From Aerophototrophica crusticola (lineage in GTDB: Bacteria; Pseudomonadota; Alphaproteobacteria; Azospirillales; Azospirillaceae): DNA of 64,000 nt. Within the stretch, counting starts at the first letter, position 1. Each line of letters begins with the position of its first letter. The stretch lies in the NCBI GenBank assembly GCA_001939945.1, contig MOEB01000001.1:699595-763594 (forward strand), given 5' to 3'. The translations under genes were made by a program, and so were the position numbers. A model generated the notes under the pieces. The model was not told the DNA's origin. It saw only the letters and a program-made list of their open reading frames with translations, and made no database searches. Of the stretch, positions 24,224 to 33,896 are shown piece by piece.

Positions 24224-24856
24224 CTAGGTGGTCACAGGCCAGCGTCGCCGCAACGAGTCGCGGTGCCGCGCAAACCAGCCAAGCGCGATGAGCGCGATAC
24301 TGTTGGTGAATCGCCCCTCATCCATCCAGGCGATGGCCTGGTCCGCGGGTACAACATGGACCCGGATGTCCTCGTTCTCCGACTCCAGCCCATGGACGCC
24401 GCCGACGCCTTGGCTGTCCACCCGGCCGCAGAACAGGCTGATGACCTCGCTGCAGCCGCCGGGGCTGGGCATGAAGCGGCTGATGGGGAAGACGTCCGTC
24501 GCCGTGCAGCCAGCCTCCTCCATGGCTTCCCGCACCACCACCTCCGCCGCCGTCTCACCCGGGTCGACGATCCCGGCGACGATCTCCAGCATCCAGGGCG
24601 CCTCCCCGGCCGCCAGGGCGCCGACGCGGAACTGCTCCACCAGCACCAGCGAGTCCCGGTCGGGATCATAGAGCAGGATTCCAGCCGCCTCCCCGCGGAC
24701 GAACACCTCGCGGCTGAACGACTTGCTCCAGCCGCCGCGGAACAGGGTGTGGCGCAGGGTCAGCTCGTGCATCTGGAAGAAGCCCTTGTAGGCCACGGTG
24801 CGTTCCAGCACCTCCGCCTTATGGCCGGGCCCTGTGGTGGGGATGTCGTCTGTCAT
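24224..24856 (-). CDS. ADP-ribose pyrophosphatase-type Nudix hydrolase
   Basis: 210 residues from ATG at 24856, which has GAGGA upstream. The Nudix box is GIVDPGETAAEVVVREAMEEAGC at about residues 99-121, preceded by VLVEQFRVGAL and APWMLEIVAG and followed by PSPGGCSEVISLFCGRV. This layout fits NudF/TrgB-like ADP-ribose pyrophosphatases, which recycle ADP-ribose to AMP and ribose phosphate. Divergent from a 57-residue gene, with 183 bases between starts. Confidence 0.88.
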   Translation of the reverse strand: MTDDIPTTGPGHKAEVLERTVAYKGFFQMHELTLRHTLFRGGWSKSFSREVFVRGEAAGILLYDPDRDSLVLVEQFRVGALAAGEAPWMLEIVAGIVDPGETAAEVVVREAMEEAGCTATDVFPISRFMPSPGGCSEVISLFCGRVDSQGVGGVHGLESENEDIRVHVVPADQAIAWMDEGRFTNSIALIALGWFARHRDSLRRRWPVTT

Positions 24857-25039
24857 GGTCGATCCTCGGGGTTCCGGCGGCGAAGGGGCCCGTGAGCGGG
24901 AACGCATAGTGCAGGCTGACCCGGCACGGTAACAGCCCGTCCTTGCCGGGGGCCGGATGGCTGGGGTGTGCCGCCCGTCCAGGAACTTGCAGCCGTCATG
25001 CCGGGTTCCCCTTGTCGACCAACAGAAGGGAAGACTGAC

Positions 25040-25213
25040 ATGGGCATCGAGACAGAGGAGCAACTCGCCGACGCGGTGCGGGAGTTCAATGAACTGCGCG
25101 ACGCGCCGGATGACTCGCCCCAAGGCAAGCGGCGGATGGAATTGGACGCCCAGATCAAGATGTTCTACCAGATCCATGCCGAGGATGTCCGCGTCGCAAA
25201 GCCGCCCCGCTGA
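25040..25213 (+). CDS. Small conserved-looking hypothetical protein
   Basis: 57 residues (MGIETEEQLADAVREFNELR...), preceded by AGGGAAG. It is a charged, mostly helical protein ending with QIKMFYQIHAEDVRVAKPPR. No signal peptide. It is followed 25 bases on by a SET-domain gene and probably belongs with it. Function unknown. Confidence 0.6.
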   Translation: MGIETEEQLADAVREFNELRDAPDDSPQGKRRMELDAQIKMFYQIHAEDVRVAKPPR

Positions 25214-25238
25214 TCCTGGGCCGGCAATGGAGACCGCG

Positions 25239-25628
25239 ATGCCCCTGGACACGCTGAACCGCGTCGCGGTGCGGGACTTAGGCCCGAAGGGCAGGGGGAT
25301 GGTGGCCCTGCTTCCAATCCCCCGCGGGCTGCTGATCGATTCGGCCCCGGTCCTGATCCTGCCGCCGGAGGACAGGCGGCGGATGGAGGACAGCCGGGTC
25401 GCCCATTACTGGTTCTATTGGGACGAGGGCGCGACGGACGAGGATTGGTCCGCCGCCATCGCGCTGGGCCCGGTCAGTCTGTGCAACCACTCCGAGGCGC
25501 CGAACTCCCGGTTCGAGGCCGACCTGGAGTCTTGCCGGATCGACCTCTACGCCCTGCGTGATATACAGGCGGGCGAGGAGATCACCTTCGACTATGGCTG
25601 TGAGCTTTGGTTCGAGGTGAAGGACTGA
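25239..25628 (+). CDS. SET-domain protein (putative lysine methyltransferase)
   Basis: 129 residues consisting of a minimal SET fold: N-terminal RVAVRDLGPKGRGMVAL, the LCNHSEAPNSRFE pseudoknot strand and the C-terminal GEEITFDYGCELWFE. These contain the conserved NHS and the tyrosine of the DYG motif, so catalysis is plausible. The substrate is unknown. The ATG at 25239 has GGAG just upstream; ATG 25227 is an alternative. SET proteins are uncommon in bacteria, and this one is short. Confidence 0.85.
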   Translation: MPLDTLNRVAVRDLGPKGRGMVALLPIPRGLLIDSAPVLILPPEDRRRMEDSRVAHYWFYWDEGATDEDWSAAIALGPVSLCNHSEAPNSRFEADLESCRIDLYALRDIQAGEEITFDYGCELWFEVKD

Positions 25629-25643
25629 GGGACAGGACAGGCC

Positions 25644-25883
25644 ATGCGCCGGGGCGACAGCTGCTACACTTGCCGGTTCTGGCTGGGCCACGGTGTCCGG
25701 GAGCGGGGACCGAAGGGAACCTGCCGCCGCTATCCGCCTGTCGTCACGGACCGCGCGCCCGGCGGTACCTTCCCCATCACCCTGTCCACCGACTGGTGCG
25801 GGGAATGGCACCGCCACCAGGGGCTCAGGGCCGACAGCCCTGGGGAGCAGGACCCGGCCCCCACGCTTTATGACGAGTTGTGA
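25644..25883 (+). CDS. Small cysteine-rich protein
   Basis: 79 residues. Four cysteines are arranged as SCYTCRFW (CxxC), GTCRRYPP and STDWCGEWH, consistent with a single metal-binding site. Proline and glycine are common and there is no signal sequence. It follows the SET gene by 15 bases. The CxxC...CRRYPP...WCGEW pattern recurs in short proteobacterial proteins that I cannot name. Confidence 0.7.
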   Translation: MRRGDSCYTCRFWLGHGVRERGPKGTCRRYPPVVTDRAPGGTFPITLSTDWCGEWHRHQGLRADSPGEQDPAPTLYDEL

Positions 25884-25886
25884 CCG

Positions 25887-26363
25887 TCAGCCACGGAGAC
25901 GGGGTCGGCCATACAGGTCGGAATGCAGCAGGCTCAACGGCTCATCCGTGACGGCATAGATGCCGGCCATGATCAGGTCCACGCGGCAGCCATCGTCGGA
26001 GAATGGCAGGAGCAACCTTTCCAAAGTTGCCGAAGCGCTGGGCCCGAGTCGGGACACGTAACTCGAATGGACGGGCTGCCGCGTCTCCAGCACCTGCCGG
26101 TAGGGCCGAAGGATTTCCTGATAGGCCGCGGGCGGCACGGCTTCGTCCAGGTAACGGCCGGTGAAGTCTTCCCCGTCATATTCCACGATGGTCGTACCGG
26201 AGAGGCGCACCCGGAAGCGGCCGCCGTGCTCCACGGCCACCAGGCCCAAATGCCCCATCCAGGGGCCCAAGTCCTCCGGGCGGAAGTCTTGGCGCGACGG
26301 GAGTTCCCGCCCCTTGCGGAGGCTTTCCCAGAAACTGAGCAGGGATTGAAGTTGCGGGAGCAT
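25887..26363 (-). CDS. PAS-domain protein (PAS_5-like)
   Basis: 158 residues from ATG at 26363; the longer frame has no domain character. It fits the PAS_5-type family common in Azospirillum relatives: an N-terminal FWESLRKGRELPSRQDFRPED, core LGLVAVEHGGRFRVRLSGT, GRYLDEAVPP, and a C-terminal LLLPFSDDGCRVDLIMAGI. A single sensory domain without output, so signalling partners are unknown. Convergent with the cysteine-rich gene (three bases apart). Confidence 0.75.
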   Translation of the reverse strand: MLPQLQSLLSFWESLRKGRELPSRQDFRPEDLGPWMGHLGLVAVEHGGRFRVRLSGTTIVEYDGEDFTGRYLDEAVPPAAYQEILRPYRQVLETRQPVHSSYVSRLGPSASATLERLLLPFSDDGCRVDLIMAGIYAVTDEPLSLLHSDLYGRPRLRG

Positions 26364-26454
26364 GCCGGTCCCGTGTGGCTGTCGTCCCGCGGTGTAGCAT
26401 GGCCTGGGTTGTCGCCGCAAACAAGCGGCACCACCAGCACGGGTTCTGCGCGCA

Positions 26455-26460
26455 TATAAT
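26455..26460 (+). promoter_or_regulatory. Perfect TATAAT element upstream of the Nudix gene
   Basis: A consensus -10 in a GC-rich divergent region, 152 bases before the Nudix ATG. No convincing -35 lies 16-18 bases upstream, so it may be an activated promoter or a chance match. Confidence 0.3.
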
Positions 26461-26611
26461 GATGCGGGGCGCCCAGGGTGGCATGGGGGTGGGGAGCTGA
26501 TGGCGACGCATCCCGAGCAAACCCCCTGTGCCCTGTCGGCACGTTCCACACCCTGGCCGGGGCGGGCTGATCCCAGTTACCATGGCCAAGGACCGACAAC
26601 CCCGGTGCGGC

Positions 26612-27208
26612 ATGGACGAGACTCGCAATCCCTGGAAGTCCCTTTCCCAGGAGGTTCGGTATGAGAACCCCTGGATTCGCGTCGTGCACCATGAGGTGCT
26701 GAACCCCAGCGGCAAGCCGGGGATCTATGGCGTGGTCCAGTACCGGAACCTGGCCGTGGGGGTGATCCCGGTGGATCAGGACGGACATACGTGGTTGGTC
26801 GGCCAATACCGCTTCCCCCTGGACCGGTACAGCTGGGAAATTCCCGAAGGCGGCGCGCCGGAGGGCAGCACGGGGCAGGAGTCCGCCTTGCGCGAACTCC
26901 AGGAGGAGACCGGGCTTGCGGCCTCCAGCATCGCCGAGGTGGTCCGCCTGGACCTCTCCAACAGCGTCAGCAACGAGTCAGGGGTGGTCTACTTGGCCTG
27001 GGACCTGACCCAAGGGCAACCGGCGCCGGAGGAGACGGAGCAGTTGAAGCTCCGCCGGGTCCCCTTGAAGGAGGCGGTGGCACTGGTGTTGGACGGGACC
27101 ATCACCGATTCCCTCAGCGTGGCCGGCCTGCTGCGTCTCAGGTTGCTGCATGACGACGGACGCATCCCAGCCGGCGCCGCCGAGGCGGTCGCGCGCGGGC
27201 TGGCGTGA
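26612..27208 (+). CDS. Nudix hydrolase
   Basis: 198 residues. The Nudix box is GGAPEGSTGQESALRELQEETGL at about residues 87-109, after VGQYRFPLDRYSWEIPE. The ADP-ribose pyrophosphatase-like context (YRFPLDRYSWEIPEG) suggests a nucleotide-sugar or ADP-ribose type substrate. Translation could also begin at ATG 26582 (MAKDRQPRCG); the later one is chosen since homologous features start there. The convergent tRNA-Cys gene lies 74 bases downstream. Confidence 0.85.
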   Translation: MDETRNPWKSLSQEVRYENPWIRVVHHEVLNPSGKPGIYGVVQYRNLAVGVIPVDQDGHTWLVGQYRFPLDRYSWEIPEGGAPEGSTGQESALRELQEETGLAASSIAEVVRLDLSNSVSNESGVVYLAWDLTQGQPAPEETEQLKLRRVPLKEAVALVLDGTITDSLSVAGLLRLRLLHDDGRIPAGAAEAVARGLA

Positions 27209-27282
27209 GGCGCTCTGAGCCCCGCGGTGCAGTACACCGGGCCCACTGGATCAGCGCTTTATGATGTCTGGAAAGAGGTCCT

Positions 27283-27356
27283 TGGAGGCACGGCCGGGAA
27301 TCGAACCCGGGTTCACGGATTTGCAGTCCGTTGCATCACCACTCTGCCACCGCGCC
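27283..27356 (-). tRNA. tRNA-Cys(GCA)
   Basis: 74 bases with CCA encoded. Acceptor GGCGCGG pairs with CCGTGCC (one G-U), anticodon GCA (complement of 27322-27324) is in loop CTGCAAA, and the T-arm is CGGGTTCGATTCCCG. Confidence 0.97.
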
Positions 27357-27391
27357 AGAGGACCGGAGCCGGTGTCCGGCTCGGGAGTGGC

Positions 27392-27421
27392 CTTATAGGA
27401 TGGCCCCATGGGCGCGGTCAA
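27392..27421 (-). promoter_or_regulatory. Predicted tRNA-Cys promoter
   Basis: Minus-strand TTGACC (27421-27416), 18-bp spacer, TATAAG (27397-27392), about 35 bases upstream of the mature tRNA. Close to consensus in both boxes. Confidence 0.55.
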
Positions 27422-27482
27422 GGGCCGTGCGAACCCGATGGAAAGCGGTGTCGCGGGGGCGGGGTGATCTCGCGGCGCAACA

Positions 27483-27511
27483 TTGTGTTCAGGCGGGCAG
27501 GGGGATATATA
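27483..27511 (+). promoter_or_regulatory. Predicted promoter upstream of the isoaspartyl-methyltransferase gene
   Basis: TTGTGT (27483-27488), 17-bp spacer, TATATA (27506-27511). It leaves a leader of about 95 bases before the ATG, containing a GGGCGC/GCGCCC hairpin of unknown meaning. Confidence 0.5.
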
Positions 27512-27613
27512 GCCTCTGGGCGCGGCCTTGGCCGGCCCGTGCGCCCCACCTCGCGTCCCCGTCATTCCCCCCTCAGGCACCCTGCCTCGAGCCCCAGCCA
27601 GAAGAAGCGCCCG

Positions 27614-28279
27614 ATGATGGCCACCACGGATTTCGCCACTGCCCGCGTCAACATGGTCGAGGGCCAGATCCGCCCCAACAAGGTGACGGATTTCCGCGTC
27701 GTCGATGCCTTCCTGTCCATTCCGCGGGAAGAGTTCGTGCCCAAGGCCCTGAGGGGCATCGCCTATGTGGATGAGGACATCCAGGTTTCCCCCGGCCGCT
27801 TCCTGATGGAGCCCATGGTCCTCGCCCGCCTGCTGCAGGAAGCGCGGGTGGGGGAGAAGGACATGGTCCTGGACGTGGGTGGGGCCACCGGCTACTCCGC
27901 CGCCGTCATCGGGAGGCTGGCCGCCACCGTGGTGGCCCTGGAGAGCGACCCAACCCTGGTGGCCCAGGCCAACGAGACATTCCAGCGCATGGGCATCGAC
28001 AATGCCCTGGCCGTGCAGGGCCCGCTGGAGGCCGGCTGGCCCAACCAGGGCCCCTATGACCTGATCATCCTGCAGGGCAGCGTGGTCCAGGTGCCGCAGG
28101 TGTTGCTGGACCAACTGGCCGAAGGCGGCCGGCTGGTCGGCGTCGTCAATGAGGATGCCCGCATCGGCTATGCCCGCCTGTACCAAAAGCTGGGCGGCAA
28201 GGTCTCCCACCGGCCATTGTTTGATGCGGCCGTCCGCAAGCTGCCGGGCTTCGAGCCGAAGCCGACCTTCCAGTTCTGA
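27614..28279 (+). CDS. Protein-L-isoaspartate O-methyltransferase family protein
   Basis: 221 residues with the PCMT fold: N-terminal RVNMVEGQIRPNKVTDFRV, PREEFVPKALRGIAYVDEDI, the SAM-binding DVGGATGYSAAVIGRLA and the acidic VALESDP strand. Family function is repair of isoaspartyl residues, though this subgroup, found upstream of tolC in alphaproteobacteria, has a shorter SAM motif and may have another substrate. It is followed by rhodanese, tolC and popZ on the same strand. Confidence 0.85.
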   Translation: MMATTDFATARVNMVEGQIRPNKVTDFRVVDAFLSIPREEFVPKALRGIAYVDEDIQVSPGRFLMEPMVLARLLQEARVGEKDMVLDVGGATGYSAAVIGRLAATVVALESDPTLVAQANETFQRMGIDNALAVQGPLEAGWPNQGPYDLIILQGSVVQVPQVLLDQLAEGGRLVGVVNEDARIGYARLYQKLGGKVSHRPLFDAAVRKLPGFEPKPTFQF

Positions 28280-28310
28280 GCCGTCCCGCCCGCCTGGACA
28301 CGGACCTGCT

Positions 28311-28643
28311 GTGCGCCCCGTCACAGACTACGAGATGGAAGTGGAGACTCTGGCGGCCATGCGCGCGGCCGGTGACACTCCCATCGTTTTGGACGTGCGC
28401 GAACCCTGGGAAGTGGAACTGTGCGCTATTCCGGGCTGCACGCACATTCCGTTGGGCCAGTTGGCGTCCCGCGCGGGCGCCCTTCCGGCGGAAGAGGTCA
28501 TCGTGGTCGTCTGCCACCACGGCATGCGCAGCGCGCACGCCACGGCTTGGCTGCGGCAACAGGGTTTTGACCGGGCCATCAACCTCGCGGGTGGGATCGA
28601 CGCTTGGGCCCGGCGGATTGATCCCAGCATGAAGGTGTACTGA
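28311..28643 (+). CDS. Single-domain rhodanese
   Basis: 110 residues. One rhodanese domain with VLDVREPWEVELCAIPGCTHIPLG and the active-site loop CHHGMRS, so the catalytic cysteine is present. It could move sulfane sulfur in the cytoplasm. The start is taken as GTG 28311; ATG 28335 is an alternative and neither has a clear Shine-Dalgarno. It lies between the PCMT gene and tolC with three bases to the tolC ATG. Confidence 0.88.
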   Translation: MRPVTDYEMEVETLAAMRAAGDTPIVLDVREPWEVELCAIPGCTHIPLGQLASRAGALPAEEVIVVVCHHGMRSAHATAWLRQQGFDRAINLAGGIDAWARRIDPSMKVY

Positions 28644-28646
28644 GAC

Positions 28647-30047
28647 ATGGATGCCATGAGCCTGAAGCCGACCCTCCGCCGCATGGTGCGCGCGACCCTT
28701 CCGCTGGCGGCACTCGCCGTCGGCCTCGGCCTGTCGCCGGCCAGGGCGCAGTCCCTTCAGGATGCGTTGGCCCAGGCTTACACTGGCAATCCCACGCTGG
28801 AGGCCGCCCGCGCCCAGCTCCGCGCGACGGACGAGTTGGTGCCGCAGGCGCGGTCCGGTTACCTGCCGACCCTGAACGCCGAGGCGGACATCTCCCGGAG
28901 CTGGGTGGACCAGAAGGGCGGCGACACCGCGGTGGTCGCCCGTACCAGCAAGAGCGTCGGCCTGACGGCCAGCCAGCCCATCTACCGCGGCGGGCGCACC
29001 GGCGCCGGCGTCAACCGGGCGGAGAACGTGGTGCAGGCACAGCGCGCCTCGCTGCTGTCCACCGAGCAGTCGGTGCTGCTGGACGCCGCCACGGCTTATT
29101 TCGATGTGGTCCAGAACCAGGCGGTCCTGGATCTCAACGTGAACAACGAGCAGGTCCTGCGCCGCCAGCTCGAGGCATCCAACGACCGCTTCCGGGTGGG
29201 TGAGATCACCCGCACGGACGTGAGCCAGTCAGAGGCCCGCCTCGCCGGGGCCACCTCCAGCCGCATCCAGGCGGAAGGCCTGCTGAACGCCAGCCGCGCC
29301 ACCTTCGCCCGGCTGGTGGGTATCGTCCCGCAGAAGCTGTCCCAGCCGGCGCCGACGTTCACCCTGCCATCCACCATGGACGAGACCATCGCCCTGGCGG
29401 AGGCCAACAACCCGGCCGTGGTGGCGGCCAAGTACTCTGAGAAGGCGTCCGATGCCGCGGTGGACGTGGTGACGGGCGAGTTGCTGCCGACGGTCAGCCT
29501 GAACGCCCAGGCCGGGCGCGACTGGGGCTCCAGCAGCGCCGGCGCGGGCCGCCGCGACGTGCCCGTGGACAGCGCCGCCATCACCGCACGGGTGACGATC
29601 CCCCTGTATGAGGCGGGCAACACCACTTCCCGGGTCCGTGAGGCCAAGCAGACTGCCCGCCAGCGGCGAATCGAGGTGGATGAGGCGGCCCGCCAGTCCC
29701 GGGAGAACGCGATCCGCGCCTGGGAAGGCCTGGTGACCGCCCGTGCGACCATCAAGTCGCGCCAGGCGCAGGTGCGTTCGTCCGAGATCGCGCTGGAAGG
29801 TGTCCGCCAGGAAGCCACGGTCGGGTCCCGTACCGTGCTGGACGTGCTGGACCAGGAGCAGGAGCTGCTGGACGCCCGCGTGAACCTGGTGCGGGCGCAG
29901 CGGGATGAGCTGGTGGCCGCTTTCCAGGTCCTCGCCGCCACGGGGCAACTCACCGCCAGCCGCCTTGGCCTGCCGGTGCAGGCCTACGACTACGAGGCGT
30001 ATTACAAGGAGTCCCGCAACAAGCTGTGGGGCGTGTCGATCGACTGA
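28647..30047 (+). CDS. tolC: TolC-family outer-membrane efflux channel
   Basis: 466 residues. Signal peptide with LPLAALAVGLGLSPARA, cleavage before QSLQDAL. Two repeats of the TolC coiled-coil/beta-barrel: the first with SGYLPTLNAEADIS and VGLTASQPIYRGGRTGAGV, the second with VTGELLPTVSLNAQAG and ARVTIPLYEAGNTTSRV. It forms the trimeric exit duct for type I secretion or RND pumps. No pump components are beside it, so it is probably shared. It sits in the conserved pcm-rhodanese-tolC-popZ-valS string. Confidence 0.92.
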   Translation: MDAMSLKPTLRRMVRATLPLAALAVGLGLSPARAQSLQDALAQAYTGNPTLEAARAQLRATDELVPQARSGYLPTLNAEADISRSWVDQKGGDTAVVARTSKSVGLTASQPIYRGGRTGAGVNRAENVVQAQRASLLSTEQSVLLDAATAYFDVVQNQAVLDLNVNNEQVLRRQLEASNDRFRVGEITRTDVSQSEARLAGATSSRIQAEGLLNASRATFARLVGIVPQKLSQPAPTFTLPSTMDETIALAEANNPAVVAAKYSEKASDAAVDVVTGELLPTVSLNAQAGRDWGSSSAGAGRRDVPVDSAAITARVTIPLYEAGNTTSRVREAKQTARQRRIEVDEAARQSRENAIRAWEGLVTARATIKSRQAQVRSSEIALEGVRQEATVGSRTVLDVLDQEQELLDARVNLVRAQRDELVAAFQVLAATGQLTASRLGLPVQAYDYEAYYKESRNKLWGVSID

Positions 30048-30085
30048 CCGCACAATCCCACCCCTTTCGGGGCGATACCTGTGCT

Positions 30086-30110
30086 TTCGGGGGGCCATTG
30101 GCCCCCCGAA
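30086..30110 (+). terminator. Hairpin after tolC
   Basis: Perfect 11-bp stem TTCGGGGGGCC/GGCCCCCCGAA with a three-base loop, 39 bases past the tolC stop. There is no T-run, so termination may be inefficient or the structure may only protect the mRNA end. Confidence 0.55.
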
Positions 30111-30123
30111 CCGTATCATCCCC

Positions 30124-30167
30124 TTGGCATTTACCTCACTTGTGCCTAGGCTGCCTCCCCTAGGCAC
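30124..30167 (+). promoter_or_regulatory. popZ promoter candidate overlapped by a 9-bp inverted repeat
   Basis: TTGGCA (30124-30129), 17-bp spacer, TAGGCT (30147-30152). The repeat GTGCCTAGG (30142-30150) and its complement (30159-30167), eight bases apart, covers the -10 and likely start. That position fits a repressor operator; it could instead be a 5' mRNA hairpin. Confidence 0.4.
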
Positions 30168-30187
30168 GTCATCAGGTCACGGGCGAG

Positions 30188-30802
30188 ATGGTCGACAACC
30201 GGTCCCAACAAGAACCGTCGATGGAGGAAATCCTCGCCTCCATCCGCAGGATCATTTCCGAGGACAGCGACGTCCCGCCCGCCGCCGAGGCCGAGCCGCC
30301 ACCCCCACCCCCGCCGCCGCCTCCACCACCCCCTCCACCGCCGCCGCCCCCACCCCCGCCGCCTCCGCCGCCCATGATGATGGACCCGGTGTTCGAGCCG
30401 GAGCCCATGGACATGCCCATGGTCGAGGACGACGTGCTGGAACTGACGCAGGTGGCGCCGGACGAGCCGGTGCTGCCGGACCCGTTCGATTACGACCCGC
30501 CGCCGCCCCCTCCACCCCCGCCGCCGCGGCGGCCCATGCCCCCCATGGACGAGGACGGCCTGCTGTCCGCCGCCAGCGCCGAGGCGGCGAGCCGTGCCTT
30601 CAGCAGCCTGTCCGGCTTCAAGCGCGGCCCCAGCCTGATCGGGGAAGGCCCCATCGGGAACGGGGGGACCACGCTGGAGGAAATCGTCCATGCCTTGGTC
30701 CGTCCGATGATCAAGGAATGGTTGGACGACAATCTGCCGCCCATGGTGGAGCGGCTGGTCAAGCGCGAGATCGAGAAGGTGGTACGGCGCGGCCTGGACT
30801 GA
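30188..30802 (+). CDS. popZ: Polar organising protein PopZ (DUF2497)
   Basis: 204 residues. The N-terminal helix MEEILASIRRIISED and the C-terminal LEEIVHALVRPMIKEWLDDNLPPMVERLVKREIEKVVRRGL are diagnostic of PopZ, which forms the pole-tethering scaffold that anchors ParB and centromeres. Between them lies the intrinsically disordered linker. Here it holds 26 consecutive prolines (codons 37-62) and a further run of ten (about codon 103), separated by an acidic stretch. The 26-proline run is encoded by all four proline codons, so it is not a simple DNA microsatellite. Upstream signals suggest its own promoter, and two hairpins and a terminator separate it from valS. Confidence 0.92.
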   Translation: MVDNRSQQEPSMEEILASIRRIISEDSDVPPAAEAEPPPPPPPPPPPPPPPPPPPPPPPPPPMMMDPVFEPEPMDMPMVEDDVLELTQVAPDEPVLPDPFDYDPPPPPPPPPPRRPMPPMDEDGLLSAASAEAASRAFSSLSGFKRGPSLIGEGPIGNGGTTLEEIVHALVRPMIKEWLDDNLPPMVERLVKREIEKVVRRGLD

Positions 30803-30821
30803 CGCGCCTGCCCGATCCCCC

Positions 30822-30912
30822 GCGGCCTGGATCTTAAACTCCCAGGCCGCCGACCGGCGGCCCGCGACCCCATGGTCGCGTGAGCCAAGCCCGCGGAGCG
30901 GGCGCCCGGCGA
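30822..30912. other. Cluster of small inverted repeats between popZ and valS
   Basis: Four hairpins in sequence: GCGGCCTGG/CCAGGCCGC (30822-30850), GCCGCC/GGCGGC (from about 30846), CGCGACC/GGTCGCG (about 30863-30880) and GCCCGC/GCGGGC (about 30889-30903). They precede the intrinsic terminator. The set could be a folded 3' end of the popZ message; nothing coding is seen. Confidence 0.45.
30883..30903 (+). repeat. Short intergenic repeat, copy A
   Basis: AGCCAAGCCCGCGGAGCGGGC closely resembles the complement of 33852-33871 after valS. The shared core is AGCCAAGC-CGCGGA-GCGG, itself a small hairpin. It may belong to a dispersed palindromic repeat family. Confidence 0.3.
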
Positions 30913-30929
30913 TTGAGGGAACAGCAAAC

Positions 30930-30967
30930 ACGGGGCGGCGCCTTGATGGTGCCGCCCCGTTCCTTTA
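30930..30967 (+). terminator. Intrinsic terminator upstream of valS
   Basis: Ten-bp stem ACGGGGCGGC (30930-30939) with GCCGCCCCGT (30951-30960), followed by a T-rich TCCTTTA. It should isolate popZ from valS. Confidence 0.7.
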
Positions 30968-31009
30968 TGACAACCGCTCCCCCGGAGCAGCCAATCCAAG
31001 GTTCCCGCC

Positions 31010-33706
<2,697 letters not shown>

Positions 33707-33714
33707 TGTGGATG

Positions 33715-33765
33715 CCCGGCGGACTGCGCGGCCGTTCTAGCCCCGCAGTCCGCCGGGCCGCTTTC
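33715..33765 (+). terminator. Strong stem-loop after valS
   Basis: Perfect 14-bp stem CCCGGCGGACTGCG (33715-33728) with its complement (33744-33757), 15-base loop, then CCGCTTTCCC. Eight bases past the valS stop. The T-run is short but the stem is very stable. Confidence 0.65.
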
Positions 33766-33851
33766 CCTGGACTCGTCTCCCGCAGACTGGAAACGGGTCT
33801 GGCCCTTCGTGTTCCTCACGCGCCCCCGGACCGGGGTCCGGGGCGGGCTCT

Positions 33852-33871
33852 GCCGCATCCGCGGCTTGGCT
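33852..33871 (-). repeat. Short intergenic repeat, copy B
   Basis: Minus-strand AGCCAAGCCGCGGATGCGGC, similar to copy A at 30883-30903 and in opposite orientation. Lies within the 190-base gap between valS and the GGDEF-EAL gene, which also holds a CCCCGGACC/GGTCCGGGG hairpin (33824-33843). Confidence 0.3.
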
Positions 33872-33896
33872 TCCGCGGACCTGACGCCAGCTCGGG

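Noticed and set aside
27251-28324. Long minus-strand frame opposite the isoaspartyl-methyltransferase gene
   Set aside because: Overlaps tRNA-Cys and a convincing plus-strand gene; the translation has no domain and reflects high-GC antisense openness.
30296-30373. Proline run as a DNA microsatellite or CRISPR-like repeat
   Set aside because: Codons vary irregularly and there is no repeat-spacer periodicity.
30172-30420. Poly-glycine frame opposite popZ
   Set aside because: It is the complement of the proline run; no start signal.
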